A stretch of 64,000 nucleotides of DNA from CAVTWH01 sp963850915 (lineage in GTDB: Bacteria > Actinomycetota > Actinomycetes > Mycobacteriales > Micromonosporaceae): positions 558,001-622,000 of the forward strand of contig CAWKND010000010.1 of NCBI GenBank assembly GCA_963850915.1, written 5' to 3'. Below, piece by piece: positions 43,760 to 53,194 of the stretch. Each line of letters opens with the position of its first letter. Position 1 is the first letter of the stretch. The notes beneath the pieces were generated by a model. The model saw only the letters and a list, made by a program, of their open reading frames with translations. It was not told the DNA's origin and did not search any database. A program made the translations under genes and the position numbers.

Positions 43760-45158
43760 CGCCAATACTCCAACGTGATCCGTGCGGGGTGTCCTCGATG
43801 AGTACCCCGGCCTGCCTCAACTGGTCGCGTACCGCATCGGCCGCCGCCCAGTCCTTGCGTTCCCGGGCCGCGTTGCGCTGCTGGAGAGCCAGCGACACCA
43901 ACGCGTCCACGGTGGGTTTCAGGTCACTGGCGGCGCCCGCCCAGTGCGTGTCCAGCGGGTCCAGCCCGAGGATGCCGAGCATGGCACGCACGCTGGCGAG
44001 GGTGCCCGCCACGTCCCCACCCTCGGTCAGCGCGACGTTGCCCAGGCGTACCGCCTCGTGCAGCTCGGCCATGGCAACCGAGGTACGCAGGTCGTCGTCC
44101 ATCGCGGCCACGAACTCGGCCGGCAACTCGCCCGGCTCGACGGCACCGACCCGCTCGACCGCGCGCAGCACGAAGCCCTCCACGCGCTGGTACGCCGAGG
44201 CGGCCTCGTGCAGCGCCTCCTCGGAGAAGTCGATGATCGACCGGTAGTGCGGCGCGGTCAGGTAGTAGCGCAGTTCGACCGGGCGGATTCCCATACCCAC
44301 CACGGCATCCAGGTCGATGACGTTCCCCAGCGACTTGCTCATCTTGGCGCTGCCGAGGTTGAGCAGGGCGTGGTGTACCCAGAAGCGGGCGAAGCCGAAG
44401 CCGGCCGCCTTGGACTGGGCGATCTCGTTCTCGTGGTGCGGGAAGACCAGGTCGAGGCCGCCGCCGTGGATGTCGAACTCTTCGCCGAGGTAGCGCCAGC
44501 ACATGGCCGAGCACTCGATGTGCCAGCCGGGGCGGCCCCGTCCCCAGGGCGAGGGCCAGTACGCGTCCTGCGGCTCGTCGGGCTTGGCACCCTTCCAGAG
44601 CGCGAAGTCGCGCGGGTCCTTCTTGCACCGCTCAGGCGCGTCGGCCGCCGGCTCCATCGCGTCGATCCGCTGGCCGGAAAGGGCTCCGTAGTCGGCGAAG
44701 CTGCGCACGTCGAAGTAGACGTCACCGGAGCCGTCGGTGGCCGGGTAGGCGTGGCCGTCCGCGATCAGTTTGGCGATCAGCTCGTGCATCTCCGGGATGC
44801 TCCCGGTCGCCCGCGGCTCATAGGTGGGCGGCAACACCCCGAGGCTGCGGTACGCGGCGGCGAGGATCACCTCGTTCTGGTACGCGATGGCCCAGAACGG
44901 CCGGCCCTGCTCCGCCGACTTGACGAGTACCTTGTCGTCGATGTCGGTGATGTTGCGGACGAAGGTGACCTGGTAGCCGGAGCGCAGCAACCAGCGGCGC
45001 AGTACGTCGTAGTTGACGCCGGAGCGCAGGTGCCCGATGTGCGGACCGGACTGCACGGTGAGGCCACACAGGTAGACGCTGACCTCGCCGGGCACACGGG
45101 GCACGAAGTCCCGTACGGCTCGGGTCGCGGTGTCATACAGGCGCAGCGTCACGCTCAA
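43749..45158 (-). CDS. cysS: Cysteinyl-tRNA synthetase
   Basis: A 469-residue class I synthetase that charges tRNA-Cys. The HIGH motif appears as GPHIGHLRSG, the KMSKS loop as AKMSKSLGN, and the zinc site includes the Cys of VYLCGLTVQ and the CSAMCWRYLGEEFDIHGGG region. Length is normal. It starts at 45158 and its end overlaps rlmB. The actinobacterial paralogue MshC also has these motifs, but the full length and rlmB linkage favour CysS. Confidence 0.95.
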   Translation of the reverse strand: MSVTLRLYDTATRAVRDFVPRVPGEVSVYLCGLTVQSGPHIGHLRSGVNYDVLRRWLLRSGYQVTFVRNITDIDDKVLVKSAEQGRPFWAIAYQNEVILAAAYRSLGVLPPTYEPRATGSIPEMHELIAKLIADGHAYPATDGSGDVYFDVRSFADYGALSGQRIDAMEPAADAPERCKKDPRDFALWKGAKPDEPQDAYWPSPWGRGRPGWHIECSAMCWRYLGEEFDIHGGGLDLVFPHHENEIAQSKAAGFGFARFWVHHALLNLGSAKMSKSLGNVIDLDAVVGMGIRPVELRYYLTAPHYRSIIDFSEEALHEAASAYQRVEGFVLRAVERVGAVEPGELPAEFVAAMDDDLRTSVAMAELHEAVRLGNVALTEGGDVAGTLASVRAMLGILGLDPLDTHWAGAASDLKPTVDALVSLALQQRNAARERKDWAAADAVRDQLRQAGVLIEDTPHGSRWSIGDAR

Positions 45159-45204
45159 AGGGTACCGGCCGGCCCGTGGTCCTCCGCCACCGCGTTAGTC
45201 AAGG

Positions 45205-46569
45205 CTACGGATGTGTCATCCGCAGCACATCCAGCAGCGCGTCGAGGTCCAGGTCGCCGTGGCCGCGTTCGATGGCGACCTCGCGGATGGTACGGCGGGA
45301 GGCGAGCGCCTGTTTGGCGATGGCGGCCGCCTCGTCGTACCCGACCTGCCGGTTGAGTGGCGTGACGATGGCGGGCGAGGACTCGGCGTACTCCCGGCAC
45401 TGCTCCACCTCGGCGACCAGCCCGCTGACGCACCGATCGGCGAAGAGCCGGGCCACGGCGGCCAGCAGCCGGATCGACTCCAGCAGGTTGCGGGCCATCA
45501 CCGGGAGCATCACGTTGAGCTCGAACTCGCCCTGCGAGCCGGCGAAGGCGACCGCCGCGTCGTTCCCGATCACCTGCGCCACCACCTGGCGTACCGCCTC
45601 GCAGACCACCGGGTTGACCTTGCCCGGCATGATCGACGAGCCCGGCTGCAGGTCGGGGATGCGCAGCTCACCGAGGCCGGCCCGGGGTCCGGAGCCCATC
45701 CAGCGGATGTCCCCGGCGATCTTGTGCAGCCCGATCGCGATCACCCGCAGCTGGCCCGAGGTCTCCACCAGCGCATCGCGGGCGCCCTGCGCCTCGAAGT
45801 GGTCGCGCGCCTCGGACAAGGGCAGAGCGGTGGTCACCGCTAGCCGCTCGATCACGGCCTCGGCGAAGCCGGGTGGGGTGTTGATCCCGGTACCGACGGC
45901 GGTCCCGCCCAGTGGTAGCTCCGCCAGTCGGGGCAGGCACGAGCGCAGCCGCTCGATCCCGCGCCGGACCTGCGCGGTGTACCCACCGAACTCCTGCCCG
46001 AGGGTCACCGGGGTGGCATCCATCAGGTGGGTACGCCCGGCCTTCACCACCGTGCGCCACTCGCGCGCCTTGCCCTCCAGGGCGGAGGCCAGGTGTACCA
46101 GCGCCGGCTCCAGATCGCGGGAGACGGCAGCCGTGGCGGCCAGATGGATCGAGGAGGGGAAGACGTCGTTGGACGACTGCGAGGCGTTCACCACGTCGTT
46201 GGGGTGCACCGGCTCGCCGAGCGCGCGGGCGGCCAGCGAGGCGAGTACCTCGTTCATGTTCATGTTGGAGGAGGTACCCGAGCCGGTCTGGAAGACGTCC
46301 ACCGGGAACTGGGCGTCGTGCCGGCCGGCCGCCACTTCACCCGCTGCCGCCTCGATGGCCGCGGCCTGCTCCGGAGTGATCACGCCCAGCTCTGCGTTGA
46401 CGTGCGCGGCAGCCGCCTTGATCTGGGCCAGCGCCGCGATGTGCGCCCGCTCCAGGCCGGTACCGGAGATGGGGAAGTTCTCCACGGCGCGCTGCGTCTG
46501 CGCCCGCCACAACGCCTCGGCGGGTACCCGTACCTCACCCATGGTGTCGCGCTCGATGCGGTACTCCAT
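45205..46569 (-). CDS. fumC: Class II fumarate hydratase
   Basis: A 454-residue TCA-cycle enzyme that interconverts fumarate and L-malate. Superfamily signatures are TGSGTSSNMNMNEVL, VNASQSSNDVFPSSIH and GSSIMPGKVNPV. Of the possible starts, ATG 46569 (MEYRIERDTMGEV) has AGGA 8 nt before it and matches the family beginning; ATG 46578 is an alternative. A second, unrelated class I fumarase lies 3 kb away. The tail-side spacer to cysS is short and holds no terminator. Confidence 0.95.
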   Translation of the reverse strand: MEYRIERDTMGEVRVPAEALWRAQTQRAVENFPISGTGLERAHIAALAQIKAAAAHVNAELGVITPEQAAAIEAAAGEVAAGRHDAQFPVDVFQTGSGTSSNMNMNEVLASLAARALGEPVHPNDVVNASQSSNDVFPSSIHLAATAAVSRDLEPALVHLASALEGKAREWRTVVKAGRTHLMDATPVTLGQEFGGYTAQVRRGIERLRSCLPRLAELPLGGTAVGTGINTPPGFAEAVIERLAVTTALPLSEARDHFEAQGARDALVETSGQLRVIAIGLHKIAGDIRWMGSGPRAGLGELRIPDLQPGSSIMPGKVNPVVCEAVRQVVAQVIGNDAAVAFAGSQGEFELNVMLPVMARNLLESIRLLAAVARLFADRCVSGLVAEVEQCREYAESSPAIVTPLNRQVGYDEAAAIAKQALASRRTIREVAIERGHGDLDLDALLDVLRMTHP

Positions 46570-46617
46570 GGTGTTCATCCTGCCCTGCCGCATCGTCCCG
46601 CGTGCGGTGACCCGCGC

Positions 46618-46992
46618 TCAGCGGGGCGCCGCCCGCTCCCGCTCGATCACCCGGTCCACGAACCAGTCGGGAACCTGGCCGGTGGCGCGCAGCCGGCTCC
46701 GCTCGTCGGGTGACAGCTCGCGCGAGGCGTCCAGGACCGCGAAGGTGAACTTCTTCATCCGGTACTCGCCGGCCCGACTCGCGGTCCGGAACGCGGCGGC
46801 GCCGGCGGCCACGCCGACCGCCACGCCCATCGCCCAGACACCCGGGCCGCCGCCGATCGCCACGCCCACGATCAGGCCGACGGCGCTGCAGACCGCCGCG
46901 CCGAACCACCCCATCCGGCGGGTCTCGCGGCTCAGCGGCTTGCGGACCGCGGCCCAGCACAGCCCGTCGTCAGACACCCGGTTCGGCGTCAT
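46618..46992 (-). CDS. Small membrane protein, paralogue of the next gene
   Basis: A 124-residue protein with an N-terminal cytoplasmic DDGLCWAAVRKPLSRET, two helices (about 30-70), and a C-terminal LSPDERSRLRATGQVPDWFV. The same three elements in the same order occur in the 118-residue neighbour at 47073-47429, so the two are tandem duplicates. The family is unknown to me. ATG 46992 follows a strong G-rich ribosome-binding tract. Confidence 0.65.
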   Translation of the reverse strand: MTPNRVSDDGLCWAAVRKPLSRETRRMGWFGAAVCSAVGLIVGVAIGGGPGVWAMGVAVGVAAGAAAFRTASRAGEYRMKKFTFAVLDASRELSPDERSRLRATGQVPDWFVDRVIERERAAPR

Positions 46993-47072
46993 GCTCCCCC
47001 TACCCACCTGTTTGGTAGAAGGAGACTAGGCCAGCCGGTCGGCAATCGTGATCATCCGTTGGTACACCGTGA

Positions 47073-47429
47073 TCAGCGCCGTTTGAGGACGCGCTGGAGG
47101 AACCAGTCGGGTACCTCGCCGGTCTCCTGCAGGTGCTGGCGCTCGGCCGGCGACAGTTCGGTGACCGTGTCGTGTACCGGGATCGAGTAGCTCGTCATGT
47201 GGTTGCTGAGCTGCCTGTTCGCCCTGCGGAGGATGAAGAACACCGCGACCACCGCGAGCAGCCCGCCGAAGAACACGCCGGCGTGGCTGGCCGCCAGGTA
47301 ACCGAGGAGCGGCAGCAGTACCAGCGCGGCCACGATCAACAGCGCCGGTTGGCGCCACGAGCGCCGGCGCAGCTCGTCACGGACGGCGAGCCAGCACAGC
47401 CGCTCGTCGGACATCCGTTGCTGCGCCAT
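47073..47429 (-). CDS. Small membrane protein, paralogue of the preceding gene
   Basis: A 118-residue protein: SDERLCWLAVRDELRRR at the N-terminus, two strong membrane helices (LLIVAALVLLPLLGYLAA and GGLLAVVAVFFIL), then LSPAERQHLQETGEVPDWFL. It shares the DE(R/G)LCW and LSPxER...TGxVPDWF motifs with the 124-residue gene. The conserved charged ends flanking a helical hairpin suggest cytosolic contacts, but function is unknown. The frame is open to 47477; I chose the ATG at 47429 (MAQQRMSDERL). Confidence 0.65.
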   Translation of the reverse strand: MAQQRMSDERLCWLAVRDELRRRSWRQPALLIVAALVLLPLLGYLAASHAGVFFGGLLAVVAVFFILRRANRQLSNHMTSYSIPVHDTVTELSPAERQHLQETGEVPDWFLQRVLKRR

Positions 47430-47572
47430 GCCTGCCCCGCTCCGCCAGTGGTACCAGCAGGTTAGGCCATCACGCACCGGGTACCCGCCGCCGGTACGCC
47501 ATCCGGCAGCCGGCGCGGCGGCGCGTACCGGACGACCGGCTGAACGGGACAGCGGCCCGATGGCGCTAAACC

Positions 47573-47605
47573 GCCGGTCCGGCCCCGACGGGGTACCGGA
47601 CCGGC
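47573..47605. terminator. Terminator downstream of the Gln/Pro-rich membrane protein gene
   Basis: GCCGGTCCGG (47573-47582) pairs with CCGGACCGGC (47596-47605), and the interior CCCC/GGGG extends the stem. The hairpin starts 14 bp after the minus-strand stop at 47619. Confidence 0.75.
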
Positions 47606-47618
47606 GAGGTGCGCGTGC

Positions 47619-48929
47619 TCAGAGCAGCGTGGCCTGGTTCAGCAGCAGGTCCGCGCAGGCGTTGTCGTCCATGGGCGGCTTGGCGCTGACCGTGATGTTG
47701 ATGAACACGTCACCGACGGTCGCCATGCCCAGCTGCGTGTCGTACCCGTTGTCGTCGGTCGTCGAGGAGGCGAAGACCTTCCCGCCGCCGGTACCCGGGG
47801 CAGTGATCGGGATGTCCCACTCGTCGCTGGCCGCGGTCGCCGAACTGATCTTCCCGAAGAAGCCGGCCGCGCCGCTCGCGTGGTCGAACTGGAAGAGGGT
47901 GACCTCGACGATCTGGTCGTCGCTGGTCCGCCAGTGCCGGGCGATGCCGCGGGTGAAGCCCCACTGGGTCAGCAGGTCGTTCCAGACGCTCGAGTCCGCG
48001 CCGAAATCGGCGGCGGCGGCCAGGTCGAGTACCTCGTCGTTCGGCTTGGTCGTCCACGGCGTGGAGCCGGACGGCGCCTTGACCAGGTAGGTGGTGAGGT
48101 CGGCGTCATGGGTCGCGCTAGCGGCGGCCGAGGCGGAGTGCGACGGCCCGGGACCCGACGTGGTGGGGGATGCGATCGGGGTGTCCTCGTTGGCGCGGTG
48201 GACGATCAGGGCGACCACGCCGCCACAGCCGAGCAGCAGCACCGCGGCCACCACGATGCCGATGATGAGCGGGGTCTTGCTGCGCTTGGGCGGCGCGGCC
48301 GGCTGCCCCCAACCGGGCTGCTGGTACGCCCCCGGCTGCTGGTACATCGTCGGTGCCGGCTGGCCGAATTGCGGCTGGGCGGGCTGGCCGTACTGCGGCT
48401 GTGCGGGCTGGCCGTACTGCGCCTGTGCGGGCTGGCCGTACTGCGGCTGGGCCGGCTGCTGGCCGTAGGGCTGGGTCTGGCCGTACGTCTGCTGCGGCGG
48501 CGCGGAGTAGGGCTGCTCCGGCTGCGGCGTCGCGTAGGGATCCTGCTGCGGCGGAGCCGAGTAGGGCTGACCCGAGTAGGGCTGGGCGGAGTACGGAGCC
48601 GCCGAGTAGGGGGCGGCCGGGTACGGCTGCTCCGGCTGCGGCGCGGGCGGGTACTGCGCGTCACCGTAGACCGGCGGCACCGTGTACTCGGACGGCTGGA
48701 ACGGCGCCTGCTGGTACGGCGGCTGCTCGGCCGGCGCCTGCTGGTACGGCGGCTGCTCGGCCGGCGCCTGCTGGTACGGCGGTGACGGCGGTGCCTCGTT
48801 CGCCGGAGTCGAGTACGCCGGCTGACCCCAGCCGGGCTCGGCGGGAGCGGGCGCCGGGTTGGCCGCCGGCATCTGCTCGGTGGGGGGCTGCGGCTGCTCG
48901 GCCGGCCAGGATCCTTCGGGGGAGCTCAC
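47619..48929 (-). CDS. Single-pass membrane protein with Gln/Pro/Tyr-rich cytoplasmic region
   Basis: A 436-residue protein. Residues 1-210 are low complexity (PPYQQAPAEQ repeated three times, then many Q-Y-G-Q-P units), like cytoplasmic tails of actinobacterial signalling or envelope proteins. One helix (LIIGIVVAAVLLLGCGGVVA) leads to a Ser/Thr linker and an extracytoplasmic domain of about 170 residues of unknown fold (WNDLLTQWGFTRGIARHWRT). I take the GTG at 48929 as a leaderless start because a good promoter ends 6 nt before it. The frame is open upstream to 48974 without support. Function unknown. Confidence 0.7.
   Translation of the reverse strand: MSSPEGSWPAEQPQPPTEQMPAANPAPAPAEPGWGQPAYSTPANEAPPSPPYQQAPAEQPPYQQAPAEQPPYQQAPFQPSEYTVPPVYGDAQYPPAPQPEQPYPAAPYSAAPYSAQPYSGQPYSAPPQQDPYATPQPEQPYSAPPQQTYGQTQPYGQQPAQPQYGQPAQAQYGQPAQPQYGQPAQPQFGQPAPTMYQQPGAYQQPGWGQPAAPPKRSKTPLIIGIVVAAVLLLGCGGVVALIVHRANEDTPIASPTTSGPGPSHSASAAASATHDADLTTYLVKAPSGSTPWTTKPNDEVLDLAAAADFGADSSVWNDLLTQWGFTRGIARHWRTSDDQIVEVTLFQFDHASGAAGFFGKISSATAASDEWDIPITAPGTGGGKVFASSTTDDNGYDTQLGMATVGDVFINITVSAKPPMDDNACADLLLNQATLL
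48703..48782 (-). repeat. 30-bp tandem repeat, 2.7 copies, coding
   Basis: Two full 30-bp units (48703-48732, 48733-48762) and a 20-bp partial unit are nearly identical. They encode PPYQQAPAEQ repeats in the cytoplasmic region of the membrane protein. Copy number could vary between strains. Confidence 0.8.
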
Positions 48930-48935
48930 CGCGCA

Positions 48936-48964
48936 ATTCTTAGCACATGCGATCCACTCCGCAA
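48936..48964 (-). promoter_or_regulatory. Promoter of the Gln/Pro-rich membrane protein gene (leaderless)
   Basis: On the minus strand, TTGCGG (48959-48964) and TAAGAAT (48936-48942) are 16 bp apart. Transcription should begin at or within a base or so of the GTG at 48929, and no ribosome-binding site is present. Confidence 0.5.
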
Positions 48965-49069
48965 CTCTGATCACCGCAGCTCAGGACGGAACAACCGACC
49001 GCGAACCCGGTCAAGAAGTCAAACCTTTCGATGTACGTGGCCGCCTCCGCCCGTGCATCGTCGAGCAGG

Positions 49070-49705
49070 TCAGGCGACGTCGATGGGGCGGAACTGCACG
49101 CTGACCCGGGGCCCCACCGGGCGGGCCGTCTTCGGGATGGCGTGCTCCCAGGTGCGCTGGCAGGAGCCGCCCATCACCACCAGGTCGCCGTGGCCGAGGG
49201 GGAAGCGCAGGCTGTCCCCACCACCCTTGGGGCGCAGCATGAGCGGGCGCGGGGTACCGAACGAGACGATCGCCACCATCGTGTCCACTGTGGACGATCG
49301 ACCCTTGGTGTCACCGTGCCAGGCGACGCTGTCCCGCCCGTCGCGGTAGAGGCACATGCCCGCGGTCACGAACGGCTCGCCGAGTTCGGCGCGGTAGTAC
49401 GCGCTGAGCCGGTCGCGCGCCTCGGTGAGTACCGGATGCGGCAACCGCTCGTGCCCGCCGTACCAGCGCAGCAGCCGCGGTACGTCCACCTCGTTGTCCC
49501 ACATCACCCGGCGCTCGGCCCGCCACTCCACCTGGTCGAGCAGCACCGGGAGTACGTCGTCGGAGTCGCGTACCCAGCCCGGCAGGTGATCCACCCAGGC
49601 GCCCCGGCTCAGCTCGTGCCGGCGTACCGCCCCACCCAACGGCCCGAGCCGGGGCGTCGCCTCGTCAAGATCCAGCATCGACGGCTGGTAGTCGAGCACC
49701 GTCAT
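49070..49705 (-). CDS. AlkB-like 2-oxoglutarate/Fe(II) dioxygenase
   Basis: A 211-residue cytoplasmic dioxygenase. Iron ligands are seen as His130 and Asp132 (VAWHGD) and His188 (TWEHAI); the 2-oxoglutarate-binding arginines are Arg200 and Arg206 (RVSVQFR). AlkB enzymes repair N-alkylated bases by oxidative demethylation. The N-terminal 60 residues form the nucleotide-recognition lid. It is followed by the Gln/Pro-rich membrane gene's region on the same strand and preceded by a strong hairpin, so it is likely monocistronic. Confidence 0.85.
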   Translation of the reverse strand: MTVLDYQPSMLDLDEATPRLGPLGGAVRRHELSRGAWVDHLPGWVRDSDDVLPVLLDQVEWRAERRVMWDNEVDVPRLLRWYGGHERLPHPVLTEARDRLSAYYRAELGEPFVTAGMCLYRDGRDSVAWHGDTKGRSSTVDTMVAIVSFGTPRPLMLRPKGGGDSLRFPLGHGDLVVMGGSCQRTWEHAIPKTARPVGPRVSVQFRPIDVA

Positions 49706-49743
49706 CAGAGCAGTTTAGTACATCCGTGCGAGCAAGCCGAAGA

Positions 49744-49799
49744 GATCATGGAGTTGGAGCTGTTATCCGTCGACGAATAACAGCTCCAACTCCATGATC
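49744..49799. terminator. Perfect 23-bp stem hairpin
   Basis: Arms 49744-49766 and 49777-49799 are perfectly complementary over 23 bp, with a 10-nt loop that contains GTCGAC. It lies 41 bp beyond the class I fumarase stop and upstream of the AlkB-like gene. It is unusually long and AT-richer than other hairpins in the window. Confidence 0.75.
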
Positions 49800-49840
49800 G
49801 CGCGTCAAGCCACCCGACCCGGCGGGGGCGGGGGGCGGGG

Positions 49841-51514
<1,674 letters not shown>

Positions 51515-51612
51515 GCCTACCCACGCTGCCCGCCAGCATCACCGCACGCGGGGGAGGGATCGGTCACGGCCGAGGGCTGGTGGCGGGTGCGACCCTGGTG
51601 TGCGTAGGGTCC

Positions 51613-52938
51613 TCACGCGTGCACGCTGCCGTAGCGGAGCAAACCAACCCGTAAAGCTTCATTCAATATCAAACCATCTTCGGCGTACCCGAGCAGGGAC
51701 GACAGCGTGTCCGCCCGGATCGCCACCGATCCGTCCGCCACCCGGCGCGCGACCAGCTGGCCGGTACCCACGTTGACGAAGGTCGCCACCGAACCGTTGG
51801 TGGACATGGTGATGCCGCCGCCCAGTGGCTCCTGCCACAGCTCCGCCCCGGTGGTCAGCGCCCGGGCACTGACCGACTTCCCGTCCGCCGTGCGGACCAG
51901 TACCGCGGTGGGCTTGCCCGGTTGGGCCCCGCCGACCCCCAGGATGCGCTCCCCGTCCTTGGCCGTGTAGGCGATCTTCCCGGTCTCCGGGGTGAGCAGG
52001 GTGTCCGCCCGACCCGCACCTACCAGGTAGAACAGGTCCCCGTCGGCGGCCGGGTCACCGCGCTGTTCGCAGGTGGCGCCGTCGGCCGTACGCGGCTGGA
52101 AGTAGGTGGAGTGCCAGGCGGCCCGGCCAGCCACCAGATCCGTCCAGTGCAGGGTGTACCGGCAGCCGCCGTTGACGTAGTCCGCGTCGATTCGCAACTG
52201 CCCCGATCCGGCGGCCACCAACCGGCTGGCGGCACTGGACTTCTGCGTCGGCAGCGTATGCCCGTTGTCGGTACGCACCAGGTAGACCGAGTCGTCCACC
52301 GGGAACCCGAGCACCGCCGGGGCCGCCCCGACAGCCGGTGCCAGCAGCGACTGGAACGCCGCGATCGCATGGTTGGCGCCGTGCAGCGAACGGGCACCAC
52401 TGGGCAGGCCGGCGCTCCACAACCTGGTACCGGTCCGCGGCTGGCGCCCGGTGAGCGTGCAGCCGCTCGACTTCGGGCAGGCCAGCGTGATGACCAGGTT
52501 GGCGTACGTCCACGCGCCGACCGCGTCGGGATCGTTCCACACCACCGCACCGCTGTACGGCTCCCGTGCCTCCAGGGCGCTGCGGTGCCCGTCCGGGTAG
52601 ACCACGCCGCCGACGATCACCACCGCGCCACCGGTCTCATCGCTGCCCGCGACGGCACTGAAGTCGACCTGGCTGTACCAGCGCCGCGCGCCGCTACCGA
52701 CGTCCACCGCGGTCACCAGCTCGTCGCCGCCCACCGCGAGGATGCTCGGCCCGGCCTGCTGTACCCAGTCCGGGGTGTTACCCATGGACGTGCGCCAGGT
52801 GGTCGGCGGGTCGGACATGGTCCGCGTCGACTCCACCTTGTTGCCCACCCAGACCAGTGGGTTCCAGCCGGTGGTCAGAATGATCGTCACCGGGATGGCC
52901 AGCACGCCGACGGTGGCCAGGAACGACTTGACCTTCAT
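51613..52938 (-). CDS. PQQ-type beta-propeller protein with N-terminal membrane anchor
   Basis: A 441-residue protein. One N-terminal helix (FLATVGVLAIPVTIILTTGW) follows a short basic start (MKVK); there is no lipobox Cys. The rest is a repetitive beta structure with SGARRWYSQV, YSGAVVWNDP and TGAELWQEPL blades, as in extracellular quinoprotein-like propellers without evident cofactor residues. ATG 52938 has GGGGAG upstream; the open frame to 53004 adds nothing recognisable. It diverges from a large ABC permease and could be its accessory, but this is inference. Confidence 0.72.
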   Translation of the reverse strand: MKVKSFLATVGVLAIPVTIILTTGWNPLVWVGNKVESTRTMSDPPTTWRTSMGNTPDWVQQAGPSILAVGGDELVTAVDVGSGARRWYSQVDFSAVAGSDETGGAVVIVGGVVYPDGHRSALEAREPYSGAVVWNDPDAVGAWTYANLVITLACPKSSGCTLTGRQPRTGTRLWSAGLPSGARSLHGANHAIAAFQSLLAPAVGAAPAVLGFPVDDSVYLVRTDNGHTLPTQKSSAASRLVAAGSGQLRIDADYVNGGCRYTLHWTDLVAGRAAWHSTYFQPRTADGATCEQRGDPAADGDLFYLVGAGRADTLLTPETGKIAYTAKDGERILGVGGAQPGKPTAVLVRTADGKSVSARALTTGAELWQEPLGGGITMSTNGSVATFVNVGTGQLVARRVADGSVAIRADTLSSLLGYAEDGLILNEALRVGLLRYGSVHA

Positions 52939-53194
52939 GTAACGTCTCCCCGCCCCTCCCCTGAGCCGGAACCCACACGGTAGGCCAATGGGCGGCCGAA
53001 TCACCGGTGCCCGGTGCGTCCGTGTCGATGGGGTATGCCCACGTGAGCAGCGAACACCGAGCTTGATTCGCTACCCTGTCCGGCGGAGCAGCCCCGATGA
53101 TCACCTCCGGTCACCGGTCGGCACGGCTCCACCCCTGACGGCGCCGCCCCGCCTAGCGGGGACAGCGAACCAGGACCGCACGACAGGGGCTCCC

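Noticed and set aside
43760..43765. TTG start two codons before the rlmB ATG
   Set aside because: The ATG at 43759 has a well-spaced GGAG and gives the usual MPGN start.
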